A DNA stretch of 64,000 nucleotides from Rubrivivax sp. (GTDB lineage Bacteria; Pseudomonadota; Gammaproteobacteria; Burkholderiales; Burkholderiaceae_C). The notes beneath the pieces are model-generated. The model had not been told where the DNA came from, ran no database searches, and saw only the letters and a program-made list of their open reading frames with translations. This document shows positions 1 to 9,097 of this stretch, in pieces. A program made the translations under genes and the position numbers. The stretch is taken from the NCBI GenBank assembly GCA_026125665.1, contig JAHCKS010000002.1, positions 1 to 64,000 of the forward strand. The letters are read 5' to 3'. Position 1 is the stretch's first letter; every line of letters starts with the position of its first letter.

Positions 1-44
1 AATGAAGGAAGACTCAGTTTCTCGAGAGCGACCGCGGCAGGGCC

Positions 45-248
45 TCAGCGCCTGACGAAGAACGGCGCCGCCGCCACCAGCGTGCAGACGGCCACCAGCG
101 CGTAGGCCTGGGTCACCAGATAGGGCAGCACGATCAGCAGCACGCCGCACACTCCCGGCAGCCACGCCCGCTGCCGGTAGCCGTACATGCAGTAGCCGGC
201 CCCCAGCGAGCCGAAGACGACGCTCCACATCAGCGTGCTGGCGGTCAT
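45..248 (-). CDS. Small two- to three-helix membrane protein, unknown function
   Basis: A 67-residue protein made almost wholly of hydrophobic stretches separated by the basic loop YGYRQRAW, and ending FFVRR, so it should be a small inner-membrane protein with its positive charges in the cytoplasm. I do not recognise a family. The ATG at 248 was chosen; a GTG two codons upstream is also possible, and neither has a clear Shine-Dalgarno. It diverges from the cyclic-nucleotide-binding gene that starts about 80 bases away, so the two probably share a promoter region. Confidence 0.6.
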   Translation of the reverse strand: MTASTLMWSVVFGSLGAGYCMYGYRQRAWLPGVCGVLLIVLPYLVTQAYALVAVCTLVAAAPFFVRR

Positions 249-328
249 GTTCACCCCGGGTTCTCCACCCCTTCGCTCGGCACCGCGCGGATGCTATCTT
301 GCAGCCCAGCATCCGCCCGCCCCGGCAC

Positions 329-796
329 GTGGCCAAGCCCGACCTCTTCAACTACGAGCAGCCCGACAGCGCGCTGCCGCAGGGCGACGAGAGCGTCATC
401 CTGCGCGGCCTGTCCAACGCGGAGTGGGAGACCTTCGTCAGCTTCGCCGAGCCGCGCCGCTTCGCGCCGGGCGAACGCATCGTGCAGGCGGGCGAGACCG
501 GGCGCGCCATCTACATCATCCGCGCCGGCCACGTGCGCGGCGAGCTGGCGGCAGGCAAGAAGCGCGCGGCCACCGCGCCGATGGGCCCGGGCACGGTGTT
601 CGGCGAGCTCGCCTTCTTCGACGGCAAGCCGCGCTCGGCCACGTTGTGGGCCGACGATGCGGTCGACCTGCTGTGCCTGCCGTTCGCCGCCTTCGAGCGC
701 CTGGCGGCTTGGCACCCGCGCATCGCGCGCGAGCTGCTGCTCGACCTGGGCCGCGTGCTGAGCCAGCGCCTGCGGCGGGCCGAAGCGAAAGGATGA
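329..796 (+). CDS. Cyclic-nucleotide-binding (Crp-type sensor) domain protein
   Basis: A 155-residue protein that is one cyclic-nucleotide-binding beta-barrel with no DNA-binding helix-turn-helix. The glycine-rich turns GERIVQAGETG and FGELAFFDGKPRSATL (phosphate-binding-cassette region, with the conserved Glu and Arg) are visible. It therefore looks like a stand-alone regulatory module. The next gene, a membrane ferredoxin/flavoprotein fusion, starts 31 bases downstream on the same strand, so I infer a two-gene operon in which this domain may control the redox enzyme. The GTG at 329 is preferred; an in-frame TTG at 299 would add ten residues, and a TATCTT -10-like box lies just before that. 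Confidence 0.75.
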   Translation: MAKPDLFNYEQPDSALPQGDESVILRGLSNAEWETFVSFAEPRRFAPGERIVQAGETGRAIYIIRAGHVRGELAAGKKRAATAPMGPGTVFGELAFFDGKPRSATLWADDAVDLLCLPFAAFERLAAWHPRIARELLLDLGRVLSQRLRRAEAKG

Positions 797-827
797 GGCC
801 GATGCCGCGAGGCGGTGGCGCCCGACG

Positions 828-3605
828 ATGAGCACCGGCGCCAGCCCCGCCGTCCTCTTCGCCAACTACACGCAGCGGCCGCGGCAGGGCCCCGACGCGC
901 TGTGGCTGGTGCTGCGCGTCGCCGCGCTGGCGCTGGCGTTGGCCGAGATCGTGCTGCTGGTCGTGCGGCCGCAGCTCGGCCTCGCGCTCTTCTGGACCGT
1001 TGCCGTGCCGCTGCTGCCGGGGCTGTGGGCCGTGGCGCCGGGGCTGTGGCGGCAGGTGTGCCCGATGGCCTTCCTGAACCAGCTGCCCCGCACGCTGGGC
1101 CTGGAGGTGAAACGCGCCCTGCCGGCGGCCGCGCGCTACTGGTCGTACCTCGTCGCGGTGGCGCTGCTGGTGGCGATGGTGGCGTTGCGCCGGCCGCTGC
1201 TCAACGGCGACGGCGTGGCCACGGCGGCGATGTGCGCCGCGGCGCTGGGGCTGGCGCTCGCCGGCGGCTTCGCCTTCAAGGGCCGCAGCGGCTGGTGCGG
1301 CACCTTCTGCCCGCTGGCGCCGGTGCAGCGCAGCCACGGGCAGGCGCCGGTGTTCGTGGTGCGCAACGGCTACTGCCCGAGCTGCGTGGGCTGCCAGAAG
1401 AACTGCATCGACTTCAACCCGCGCGCCGCGATCCACGGCGACCTGGCCGACGCCGACCCGCGGCACGCGACGCAGCGGCTGTGGTTCATGGCCATGCTGC
1501 CCGGGCTCATCGTCGGCTACTACACGCTCGGCCCCGCGCTCGAACGGGGCGGGCTCGTCGCCTACCTGCCGGCACTGGCCGGCACGGCGCTCGGCGCGGC
1601 GGGCCTGTTCCTGCTGCTGCGTGCGTTGTTCGCCACCACGGCGTACCGCATGGCCTCGGTCTTCGCCGCCGCGGCGCTGCTGCTCTACTACGTATGGGCC
1701 GGGCCGGTGCTGGTGGGCGGCCTCGCCTCGCTGCCGGGCTCGTTGCCGGGCTCTCAGGTGGCCGGCGCGCCGGCTTCGGTGCCGGAGTGGCTCGTGAACC
1801 TGAGCCGGCTCGCCGGCGTGCCCATCGTCTTCGGCGTGTGGCGCGCGTCGCTCGCCGGCGAGCGGGCCTACCAGGCGCTGGAGCGTGGCGACGCGGTGCG
1901 CATCGACGACAGCCGGCTCAGGGCCGGCGCCGCCGCCGGCGGCGCGGCAGCGGGCGAACGCATCATCGAGATCCACGAGCGCCGCTCGGGCAAGCGCTTC
2001 ACCGCCGCACCGGGCAAGACGCTGCTCGAGTCGATGGAGGCGGCCGGCGTGCCGATCGAGTTCGGCTGCCGCTCGGGGCTGTGCGGCGCCGACCCGGTGG
2101 GCATCGTCGACGGCCACGAGCACCTCGACGAGCCCGGCGGCGACGAAGCGGCGACGCTGAAGCGGCTGGGCCTCGCGGGCCGCGCGCGGCTGGCCTGCTG
2201 CACGCGCATGAGCCGGACGAACGGCGGCCCGCTGACGATCGACACCGACGCGCGCAGCGTGCCGCCGCGCGCCGATGCCGAACCCGCGGCGCCGAAGGTC
2301 GACCGGGCGCTGGCCGCGGGGCTGCAGCGCGTCGTCATCGTGGGCAACGGCGTGGCCGGCATGACGGTGGCCGAGGCGCTGCGCGATGCCAGCGAGTCGC
2401 TCGCCATCGACGTCGTCGCCGGCGAGCCGCACCACTTCTACAACCGCATGGCGCTCGGCCGCGTCGTCTACAACCGCCACGCGATGCAGGGCATGGTGCT
2501 GCTGCCCGACAGCTGGTACGCCGAACACCGCATCAACGTCTGGCTGAACACGGTGGCGGTGCGCATCGACCGCGCGGCGCGCACGCTGCACCTGGGCACC
2601 GGCGAGACGCTGCCGTACGACCGGCTGGTGCTGGCCACCGGCGCGAGCGCCGCGCTGCCCTCGGCGCACTTCGGCGAGTGCAGCAACGCCTTCGTGCTGC
2701 GCAGCGCCGCGCATGCGCAGGCCATCCGTGCCGCGGTGCAGGAAGCGGGGCAGGGCGAGCGTGAGACGGCGCCGCGGGCCGGCGCGCGACGCGCCGTCGT
2801 CATCGGCGGCGGCGTGCTCGGTGTCGAGGCGGCCGAGGCGCTGCGTCACCTCGGACTGCCGGTGACGCTGGTGCACCGCGGCGCGCGCCTGATGGACCGC
2901 CAGCTCGACGCCGAAGGCGCGCAGCGCCTCGCCGCCTACCTCGAGGCGGGCGGCATCAACGTGCTCACCGACGCGAAGCTGGCGCAGTTCGAGATCGGCG
3001 CCGGGCGCATCCGCGCCATGGTGCTGGAAGACGGCCGCCGGGTCGAAGGCGAGATCTACGTCGCCTGTGCCGGCGTGAGCCCGAACGTGGCGCTGGCGCG
3101 CGAGGCCGGCCTTGCGGTCGGCCGCGGCGTGAAGGTCGACGCGCGCATGGCCACCGACGACCCGGCGATCTTCGCCGTCGGCGACGCCGCCGAGCCGGCC
3201 GTTCCCGGCCCGGCCGGGCTGTGGACGGTGGCGGTGCAGCAGGGGCGCGTCGCGGCGCAGGCCATGCTGGCCACCAACGGGGCGCCGATGTCGCCTGCCT
3301 CCGAGGAGGCGGCCGCGGCTGCGCCGATCGTGCTGCAGCTCAAGAGCGACGGCATCGACCTGCGCAGCTTCGGCGACGTCGAGCGCGTGCCCGAAGGGGC
3401 CGAGGTGCTGTGCGCGGACCCCGGGGCGGTGGAGTGGTGGCGGCTGGTGCTCGACGGGCAGGCGCGTGCGCTGGCGGCTGTCTACGTCGGCCCGCCGGGC
3501 ACGGCGCAGGCGCTGACGCGCGTGCTGCAGACCAGCGCCGATCTCACGCCCTGCCTCGCTGCGCTGCGCCAGCGGCAGCTCGACCTGGTGGCGCTCGCGT
3601 CCTGA
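828..3605 (+). CDS. Membrane polyferredoxin / 2Fe-2S ferredoxin / FAD-NAD(P) oxidoreductase fusion
   Basis: A 925-residue fusion. Residues 20-350 form several membrane helices with NapH-like cysteine motifs: WCGTFCPLAP near 156 and CPSCVGCQKNC near 183. Residues ~375-465 are a plant-type ferredoxin domain whose loop reads C414-RSGL-C419-GA-D422, so the usual third cysteine ligand is aspartate; a late CC pair follows. Residues ~500-830 are a pyridine-nucleotide-disulphide oxidoreductase with two Rossmann motifs (VGNGVAG near 503 and GGGVLG near 659) and the FAD motif FAVGDAAE. It should move electrons between NAD(P)H and a membrane or quinone partner through iron-sulphur centres; the substrate is unknown. 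It follows a cyclic-nucleotide sensor gene by 31 bases. Confidence 0.8.
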   Translation: MSTGASPAVLFANYTQRPRQGPDALWLVLRVAALALALAEIVLLVVRPQLGLALFWTVAVPLLPGLWAVAPGLWRQVCPMAFLNQLPRTLGLEVKRALPAAARYWSYLVAVALLVAMVALRRPLLNGDGVATAAMCAAALGLALAGGFAFKGRSGWCGTFCPLAPVQRSHGQAPVFVVRNGYCPSCVGCQKNCIDFNPRAAIHGDLADADPRHATQRLWFMAMLPGLIVGYYTLGPALERGGLVAYLPALAGTALGAAGLFLLLRALFATTAYRMASVFAAAALLLYYVWAGPVLVGGLASLPGSLPGSQVAGAPASVPEWLVNLSRLAGVPIVFGVWRASLAGERAYQALERGDAVRIDDSRLRAGAAAGGAAAGERIIEIHERRSGKRFTAAPGKTLLESMEAAGVPIEFGCRSGLCGADPVGIVDGHEHLDEPGGDEAATLKRLGLAGRARLACCTRMSRTNGGPLTIDTDARSVPPRADAEPAAPKVDRALAAGLQRVVIVGNGVAGMTVAEALRDASESLAIDVVAGEPHHFYNRMALGRVVYNRHAMQGMVLLPDSWYAEHRINVWLNTVAVRIDRAARTLHLGTGETLPYDRLVLATGASAALPSAHFGECSNAFVLRSAAHAQAIRAAVQEAGQGERETAPRAGARRAVVIGGGVLGVEAAEALRHLGLPVTLVHRGARLMDRQLDAEGAQRLAAYLEAGGINVLTDAKLAQFEIGAGRIRAMVLEDGRRVEGEIYVACAGVSPNVALAREAGLAVGRGVKVDARMATDDPAIFAVGDAAEPAVPGPAGLWTVAVQQGRVAAQAMLATNGAPMSPASEEAAAAAPIVLQLKSDGIDLRSFGDVERVPEGAEVLCADPGAVEWWRLVLDGQARALAAVYVGPPGTAQALTRVLQTSADLTPCLAALRQRQLDLVALAS

Positions 3606-3693
3606 CGTCGCCGCCGGTGCCATCGTGCATTGATGCCGGCGCGCCTCGGGCGCGCGCCCCGGCGCAAGCGGCCACGCCCCCGAAAGCGCGCCC

Positions 3694-4089
3694 CTACAGC
3701 GCGCGCCACGTGGCGATGCAGTGCCGCGCCAGCGCAGTCACCCAGTCCGGCGACCCAGGCGCGAAGGCGAGACCGAAACGCGGGCTGACGACGAAGCCGG
3801 CGCGTTCGAACGCTTCCGGGTCCTGGCCGCCCACGAAGCCCGCCAGCGACGTGAAGGGCACGGCCACGTCGCTGGGCCCGCCGCACAGGTGCAGCACCGG
3901 CGCACGCCGCGTCACCTCCTCCAGGCGGCCGGAGGCCTGGAAGCGGAACACGACGTCGCCGTAGTCGAGCTCGTCGAGTGCCACGGCGTTGCGGCGGCGC
4001 GCGTGCGGCGGCCCGCGCCGCGCCACGAGCTCTTCGGGCGTCAGCCCGAACGAGTGCTCATCGACCCGGCGAAAGGGCGTCAGCTTCAT
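3694..4089 (-). CDS. Conserved hypothetical protein, 131 aa
   Basis: A 131-residue soluble protein beginning MKLTPFRRVDEHSFGLTPEE, with no signal peptide or membrane helix. I do not recognise the family. Its start overlaps the stop of the upstream regulator gene in an ATGA arrangement, so the two are probably translationally coupled. The pattern (a short N-terminal strand-turn, a central FRFQASGRLEEVT hairpin, then helices) is reminiscent of small immunity-type or SUKH-like proteins, but that is only an impression. Confidence 0.6.
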   Translation of the reverse strand: MKLTPFRRVDEHSFGLTPEELVARRGPPHARRRNAVALDELDYGDVVFRFQASGRLEEVTRRAPVLHLCGGPSDVAVPFTSLAGFVGGQDPEAFERAGFVVSPRFGLAFAPGSPDWVTALARHCIATWRAL

Positions 4090-6748
4090 CGCGCGGACGG
4101 CGCCGACGGCGCGCTCGCCATCGCCGATGGCAACGGCATCGCCGGTGCGGCCGGTGGCGGCCCGTCCGGCGCGGCGATGCGCCGCGCCAGCGCCAGCGCC
4201 GCAGCGTCGTCCAGCCGCTTGCCGGTCGTGCGCAGCCGCGCGAGCTCCGCCGCGCCGAGCGCAGTGGCAGCCGCGGTCGCCGCCTGCTCGGCCAGATGCG
4301 CCTCGTTGGGCTGCCGGCCCTCGTGGTGCGCGGCGCAGTAGGCGTCGGCATAACCGAGCAGTTGCGCCGCTTCGGCGGCATGCCCGCACAACGCCCCCAG
4401 CAGCGCCAGATGGTTGCTGAGGTACGCCCCCTGGCCGCTGCGCCAGACGGGCTGCACTGCTTCTGCCGCGGCTGCGCGCGCTTCCTCGAGGCGGCCGGCG
4501 GCGAGGAAGGCCGCGCAGAGATTCGCCGCCGTCACGCCGGTCAGCTCCGACAGGTCCAGCGCCTGTGCCTCGGCCAGCGCCTGGCGGCCGGCCTCGATCG
4601 CCTCGTCGACGTCGCCGGCCATCAGCGCGGCGTCGGCCAGGTTGGCTCGCGCCTGCGCGGCGTTGGCGCGGGCGCCGCCCTGCTCGGCGAGCGCCAGCGC
4701 AATGCGGTTCCAGTGCCGGTAGGCCACGCGTCGCCGCGCATCGCCGCCACGGTCTTGCGTACCTCGGCGAGCTTCCAGCGCACGCGCGGTGGCCAGGCCG
4801 GGTCTTCCGCGGCCTCGGCCTCGGCAATGGCGGCGTCGGCGGCGGCGTGGTCGCCGGCACGCGCGCACTCCCGGGCCAGATCGGCGAGCGCGGTGTAGAG
4901 ACTGCGCGGCGGTCCTTCCCGCCGGCGGATCGCGACCGCTTCGCGCATCGCCTCGGGCCGCGACACGCCGGCCACCGCCGTCTGCCCGGCGAACTGGCCG
5001 AGCACGCGGGCGCGCAGCGCGCCCTCGGCCAGCGGCATCAGGTCGCGCAGGGCTTCGAGGCGGCGCCGTTCCTCGCTCACCACGCCTTGGCGGCCGTCCA
5101 GCAGCCTCAGCACGCGGGCGGTGTTCACCGCCACCACCACGTCCTGCCGCCGGACCGCGCGGTCGAAGGCGAGCGCGATGTCGGCGGCGTCGGCGTGATA
5201 GCGCCCGAGCCATTGCGCGTCGGGCAGGTTCCAGCTGGCTTCGGCCGCCGCCTCGGCCTGCGCCGCCAGCGCCTGGCCGTGCCGCTGCTCGGCAGCCTGC
5301 GTTTCGCAGGCCTCGTGCAGCCGTTCGCCGGCATAGAGCCGCACCGTCTCCGGCAGCCGATAGCGCGGTGGCGCATCCGCCGCGCCAGGCAGCAACTGCA
5401 GCACCGACTTCGCCACCAGGCCCGACAGCGCCTCGATCACCGCCCATTCGTCCAGCGGCGCCGTGGGTGTGCCGTCGCCAGCCACCTGCCGCGCCGTCTC
5501 GAAGGTGATGCTGCCGGCGCACACCGCCAGCCGGCGCAGCACCACCTGCTCGGCCGCGGAAAGCAGCGAGTGGCTCCAGTCGAGGGTGGCACGCAGCGTC
5601 TGCTGGCGCGGCGGCGCGTCGCGACCGGCGCCGCGCAGCAGGCGCAGCCGTTCGCCCAGGCGGCCGTTCAGCGCCTCGAGCCCGAGCAGCGGCAGGCGCG
5701 CCGCGGCCATCTCGATGGCCAGCGGCAGGCCGTCGAGGTGGCACACGAGCTCGATCGCGCCGGCCACCGTGGCCTCGTCGAGCGCGAAGCGCCGGTCGGC
5801 GGCGGCAGCGCGCTGCTCCAGCAGCTGCAAGGCGGCAAAGCGGCGCGCCTCGGCGATCGACGCGCCTTCGGGCGGCACGGCGAGCGCGTCGAGCCGGTGC
5901 ACGAGCTCGCCGCGCAGCTGCAGCGGCTCCTGCGACGTGACGACAAGGTGCAGCCCCGGGGCTGCCGCCAGCAGCGCCGGCAGCAGGCTTGCGAGCGCGG
6001 CGACGAGGTGCTCGGCGTTGTCCAGCACCAGCAGCACCTCCCGGTGCGCGAGGGCGCGTGCCAGCAGCGGCGTCGCCTCGCCCGCGCCGAGCGGCACGCG
6101 CGCCGCCGCGGCGATGGCCGGCGCCAGGGCGTCGGCCGACGCCAGCGCTGCCAGGTCGACCCAGGCGGTGCCGTCGGCGTGGCGCGGTGCCAGTCGGTGC
6201 GCCACCTCGCGCGCCAAGCGCGTCTTGCCGATGCCGCCGGCGCCCGCCACCGTGACGAGGCGGTGGCTGGCGAGCGCGGCTTCCAGCGCTTCGATGTCCG
6301 CTTCACGGCCGAGCAGCGCTTCGCCGCCGGCGAAGCGGGCGCCGTCCGCGGCCGGCAGCGTGTCGGCGCCGTCGATGCGCGCGAGTCCGTGCGCCGCCGG
6401 CCCGGACTGCCGGCCGGCGGCCGCGTCGCGCTCCGCAGGCGGCGCGTCGGGCGCCAGCGTGAACTGGTAGCCACGGCCGGGCACGGTGGTGATGGCCTGC
6501 GCGCCGAGCAGCTTGCGCAGCGCACTGATCTGCACCTGGATGTTGTTTTCCTCGACGACGAGGCCGGGCCAGACGCGCGCGAGCAGCTCGTCCTTGCCGA
6601 CGACGCGCCCGCGCTGCCCGGCCAGCGTCGCCAGCACGTCGAAGGCGCGTGCGCCGAGCGGCGCGGGGTGGCCGTCCACCAGCAGCTGGCGCTCGTCCAG
6701 GCGGATCTCGAACCGGCCGTAGCGCTCCGAGCGGCTGCCTGCGGGCAT
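4086..6748 (-). CDS. OmpR-type winged-helix / NB-ARC-like ATPase / TPR transcriptional regulator, frameshifted
   Basis: A large signal-transduction regulator. The N-terminal ~100 residues are a Trans_reg_C winged helix (GARAFDVLATLAG, then VEENNIQVQISALRKLLG, then TVPGRGYQF). An ATPase domain follows with Walker A GAGGIGKTRLA and Walker B VLLVLDNAEHL, then LDGLPLAIEMAAARL, as in AfsR/SARP-like and LuxR-family ATPases. The C-terminal third is TPR-like helices. The reading frame breaks at about 4724-4735. Adding one G there (GCGTGGCC to GCGGTGGCC) would join the upstream frame to the TPR-like frame that ends at 4086. This is either a sequencing error or a real loss of the C-terminus. The ATG at 6748 has a strong AAGGAGGAGG site. 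Confidence 0.75.
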
Positions 6749-6912
6749 CGGTGCGGCCTCCTCCTTCGTTGGAGGGATGGTAGCGACGCGCGCTTCAGGA
6801 CGCTTCAGGCGCGTTTCAGACGGCCCAAGGACTGAAGCGGGCTCGCCGCAGGACAGTGCGCTCCATCGACAACGCCACCCGACAACGCCCACCCGCCACC
6901 GAGGAGTCCGAC

Positions 6913-7188
6913 ATGACGACGATGCACCGCACGATCCGCCGCCTCGCCGCCGCCGCGGCCGCCGCCACGACGACACTGGCGCTGTTCTCGGCCGTCGTGT
7001 CGATCGGCGAGCCGCAGCGCAGCGAACTGCTGGCGAAGGGCCGGCCGGCGGCGGCGGGCGCCCTCGCGACCGCGGCGACCACCGTTCCCGCCGCGACCGT
7101 TGCGGCCACCGCGTCCGCCGCGGTGCAACCCGTGCCCGTGCGCATCGCCGACGCCGCGGCGCAAAGGGAGCCCAAGGCGCGGCGCTGA
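6913..7188 (+). CDS. Small exported or membrane-anchored Ala-rich protein
   Basis: A 91-residue protein with a basic start (MTTMHRTIRR), one alanine-rich hydrophobic segment that could be a signal peptide or anchor, and a low-complexity Ala/Thr/Val tail ending in EPKARR. The start has a good GAGGAG site six bases upstream. It is divergent from the winged-helix/ATPase regulator at 6748, and such regulators often control the adjacent gene. Its function is unknown. Confidence 0.6.
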   Translation: MTTMHRTIRRLAAAAAAATTTLALFSAVVSIGEPQRSELLAKGRPAAAGALATAATTVPAATVAATASAAVQPVPVRIADAAAQREPKARR

Positions 7189-7238
7189 GCCCGCGGCCCC
7201 CGCGGCGGAACGCATGAGAGGCGGCCGCTGCGGCGGCC

Positions 7239-7808
7239 TCACGCTCCGGGCGGCCGCGCACGACGCGGTCGCCGCGCTTTCGGCGGGTTCGTCGCGTTCC
7301 GGCCCGGCGTCGCCGGCGGCCGCTCACCCAGCAGGTAGCGCGGCCCCGGCCCGCGCACCGCCACCACGTCGGCCGGGTTGACAAGCGCGCAGGTCTTCAG
7401 CGAGAGGCAGCCGCAGCCGATGCACGAAGCCAGCCGCTCGCGCAGGCGCACGAGCGTGGCGATGCGCTCGTCGATGAGCGGCTGCCACTGCCGCGACAGG
7501 CGCTGCCAGTCGGCGCGTGTGGGCGTGCGCTGCTCGGGCAGCGTGGCCAGCGCCGTGCGGATGTCCGCGAGGCTCAGCCCCACCGACTGCGCCACGCGCA
7601 CGAACGCCACGCGGCGCAGGTCGGCGCGGCGGTACAGGCGCCGCCCGCCGGGGCTGCGCCGGCCGGCGAGCAGGCCCTCGGCTTCGTAGAAGCGCAGCGC
7701 GCTCGCGGCCACGCCGGCGCGGCGGGCGAACTCGCCGATGGCCATCCATGCGGCCGCTGTCGTGCCACTGCCTGCGGTGGCCGCCGTGCCGTCTGCCGTG
7801 TCATCCAT
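7239..7808 (-). CDS. soxR: Redox-sensitive MerR-family activator SoxR
   Basis: A MerR-family regulator. The N-terminal helix-turn-helix IGEFARRAGVAASALRFYE and wing SPGGRRLYRR are followed by a dimerisation helix and the diagnostic SoxR [2Fe-2S] motif CIGCGCLSLKTC. Oxidised or nitrosylated cluster switches the bound protein into an activator of promoters with long spacers. The C-terminal tail is a basic, Pro/Arg-rich extension longer than in E. coli SoxR. The ATG at 7808 lies in a 14-bp tandem repeat; the conserved domain begins only at about 7745, so the true start may be internal. A SoxR-like operator lies at 7904-7919 in front of the divergent gene. Confidence 0.9.
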   Translation of the reverse strand: MDDTADGTAATAGSGTTAAAWMAIGEFARRAGVAASALRFYEAEGLLAGRRSPGGRRLYRRADLRRVAFVRVAQSVGLSLADIRTALATLPEQRTPTRADWQRLSRQWQPLIDERIATLVRLRERLASCIGCGCLSLKTCALVNPADVVAVRGPGPRYLLGERPPATPGRNATNPPKARRPRRARPPGA

Positions 7809-7842
7809 GCCGAGTCATCCATGCCGAGTCATCCGTGCCGAG
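7801..7842. repeat. Three tandem copies of a 14-bp unit at the soxR start
   Basis: The unit TCATCCATGCCGAG occurs three times head to tail, the third copy with one change (TCATCCGTGCCGAG). On the minus strand each of the first two copies offers an ATG followed by GATGAC, but in different frames because 14 is not a multiple of three. Changes in copy number would therefore shift which ATG is in frame with soxR. Confidence 0.85.
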
Positions 7843-7898
7843 TGCGCCTCGTCCTCCCGCCGGTCGACCGGTTCGACCCGGTCTCGCCGCCGGGGGTC

Positions 7899-7919
7899 TT
7901 GACTTCAAGTGAACTTTAA
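7899..7919 (+). promoter_or_regulatory. SoxR-box promoter of the downstream DUF6687-like gene
   Basis: TTGACT (7899-7904) overlaps the near-perfect inverted repeat TTCAAGT-GA-ACTTTAA (7904-7919), matching the SoxR operator layout of E. coli soxS (TTGACCTCAAGTTAACTTGAGG). SoxR promoters have 19-20-bp spacers; that would place the -10 at about 7924-7929 and the transcription start close to the ATG at 7936. The assignment rests on sequence likeness plus the adjacent soxR. Confidence 0.75.
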
Positions 7920-7935
7920 CTTGCACAGTCCACCC

Positions 7936-9033
7936 ATGCACATCCACATCGAAGGCAGCCGCCACCCGCGCCCCGCGGCCCGCCGCACGCTCTTCTGCGA
8001 CGGCGCGCTCGAAGGCGCGCTCGGCGAGCACGACCTCGAGCTCAGCCACTGGATCCCGAACCGCACGCCGGCGCACCTGAAGGCCGACACGTCGACGGCG
8101 ATCTGCCTGAACTGGGTGGCCGAGGCGGCCCGTGCCCCACGCGCCGGCGGCGACCACGGCTTCGACCTCGCGGTGAACAACCACGTCGACGTCGACGGCG
8201 TGCTGTCGCTGTGGGTGGTGAGCCGCGGCGCCGCGGCGCTGGCGCACCGCACGACGCTCGTGCAGGCGGCCGAGATCGGCGACTTCCACGGCTGGGGCGA
8301 GGCGCCGGCGCAGGTGCTGTACGAGGCGCTGGTGCACGAGATGCAGCGCGGCGCCGCCGAGGGCCTGGACGACAACGAGCGGGTCGCCCGCTGCTTCGCG
8401 CGCATCGACGCGGTGCTCGCGGGCGCGCCGGCGCCCGAGGCGCGGGCCGGCGTGGCGACAATGCAGATGGCGCTCGCGCTGCTCGAAGGCGGCGCGGTAC
8501 GGCGGCACGTCCGCGGCGAGCGCTTCGTGCAGTTCGTCGTGCCGGCGGTGCTGGCCGAAGCCGACCTCGCACGCGCGCTCGCCGTGCCGCGCTTCAACGT
8601 CTCGCTCGCCGAGTCGCCGCTGGTGCCGCCGCAGGTGCGCGCGCGCGGCGACGGCGGGCGCGACGCGCAGCGGCTGCAGCTCGTCTCGCACGAGACGCGC
8701 GACGGCTGGTTCCACGAGCTGTGGTGGCCCGGCTACGCGTGGGCCGAGACGCCGCAGCGCTGGCGACCGCCGGGCCTGGCCGACGGTGGCGACAGCAACG
8801 TGCACCGCTTCGCCTGCGAGCCGCTCGATGCCGCGGCGCGCGACTTCGCGGCCGACGAACGGGCGCGCGGCCGCTGGGCCGCGGCCACGACGCTCACGCC
8901 GTTCAAGGCGCTGCCCGAACGCGCCTTCCCGATCGTGCTGTCGTTCGTGCACGAAGGCCGGCCGGCGCCGAGCTCGCTCGATGCCGAAGCCGTGGGTGCG
9001 CGGCTCGAAGCGGCGTTCGCGGGCCTGCGCTGA
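7936..9033 (+). CDS. DUF6687-like conserved protein in a SoxR-type regulon
   Basis: A 365-residue soluble protein beginning MHIHIEGSRHPRP, with the conserved-looking blocks FDLAVNNHVDVDGVLS and ADTSTAICLNW. I associate it with DUF6687, a family of unknown function; this is from memory. It lies directly downstream of a SoxR box and divergent from soxR, so it is probably induced by redox-cycling compounds. The Asp/His-rich NNHVDVDG segment resembles DHH-like phosphoesterase motifs, which could hint at a hydrolase. The ATG at 7936 is used; the GTG at 7909 lies inside the operator and is unlikely. Confidence 0.7.
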   Translation: MHIHIEGSRHPRPAARRTLFCDGALEGALGEHDLELSHWIPNRTPAHLKADTSTAICLNWVAEAARAPRAGGDHGFDLAVNNHVDVDGVLSLWVVSRGAAALAHRTTLVQAAEIGDFHGWGEAPAQVLYEALVHEMQRGAAEGLDDNERVARCFARIDAVLAGAPAPEARAGVATMQMALALLEGGAVRRHVRGERFVQFVVPAVLAEADLARALAVPRFNVSLAESPLVPPQVRARGDGGRDAQRLQLVSHETRDGWFHELWWPGYAWAETPQRWRPPGLADGGDSNVHRFACEPLDAAARDFAADERARGRWAAATTLTPFKALPERAFPIVLSFVHEGRPAPSSLDAEAVGARLEAAFAGLR

Positions 9034-9097
9034 GGGCCGGCGCGCCTTGCTGCCTTCGCCCTCAGCCGCGCGTTCGGTCTCGCCTTCGGTCTGGCCT

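Noticed and set aside
516-3623. A 1035-codon open frame on the minus strand across the ferredoxin fusion gene
   Set aside because: Arg/His/Gln-rich text typical of antisense frames in very GC-rich genes; the plus-strand frame has clear domains.
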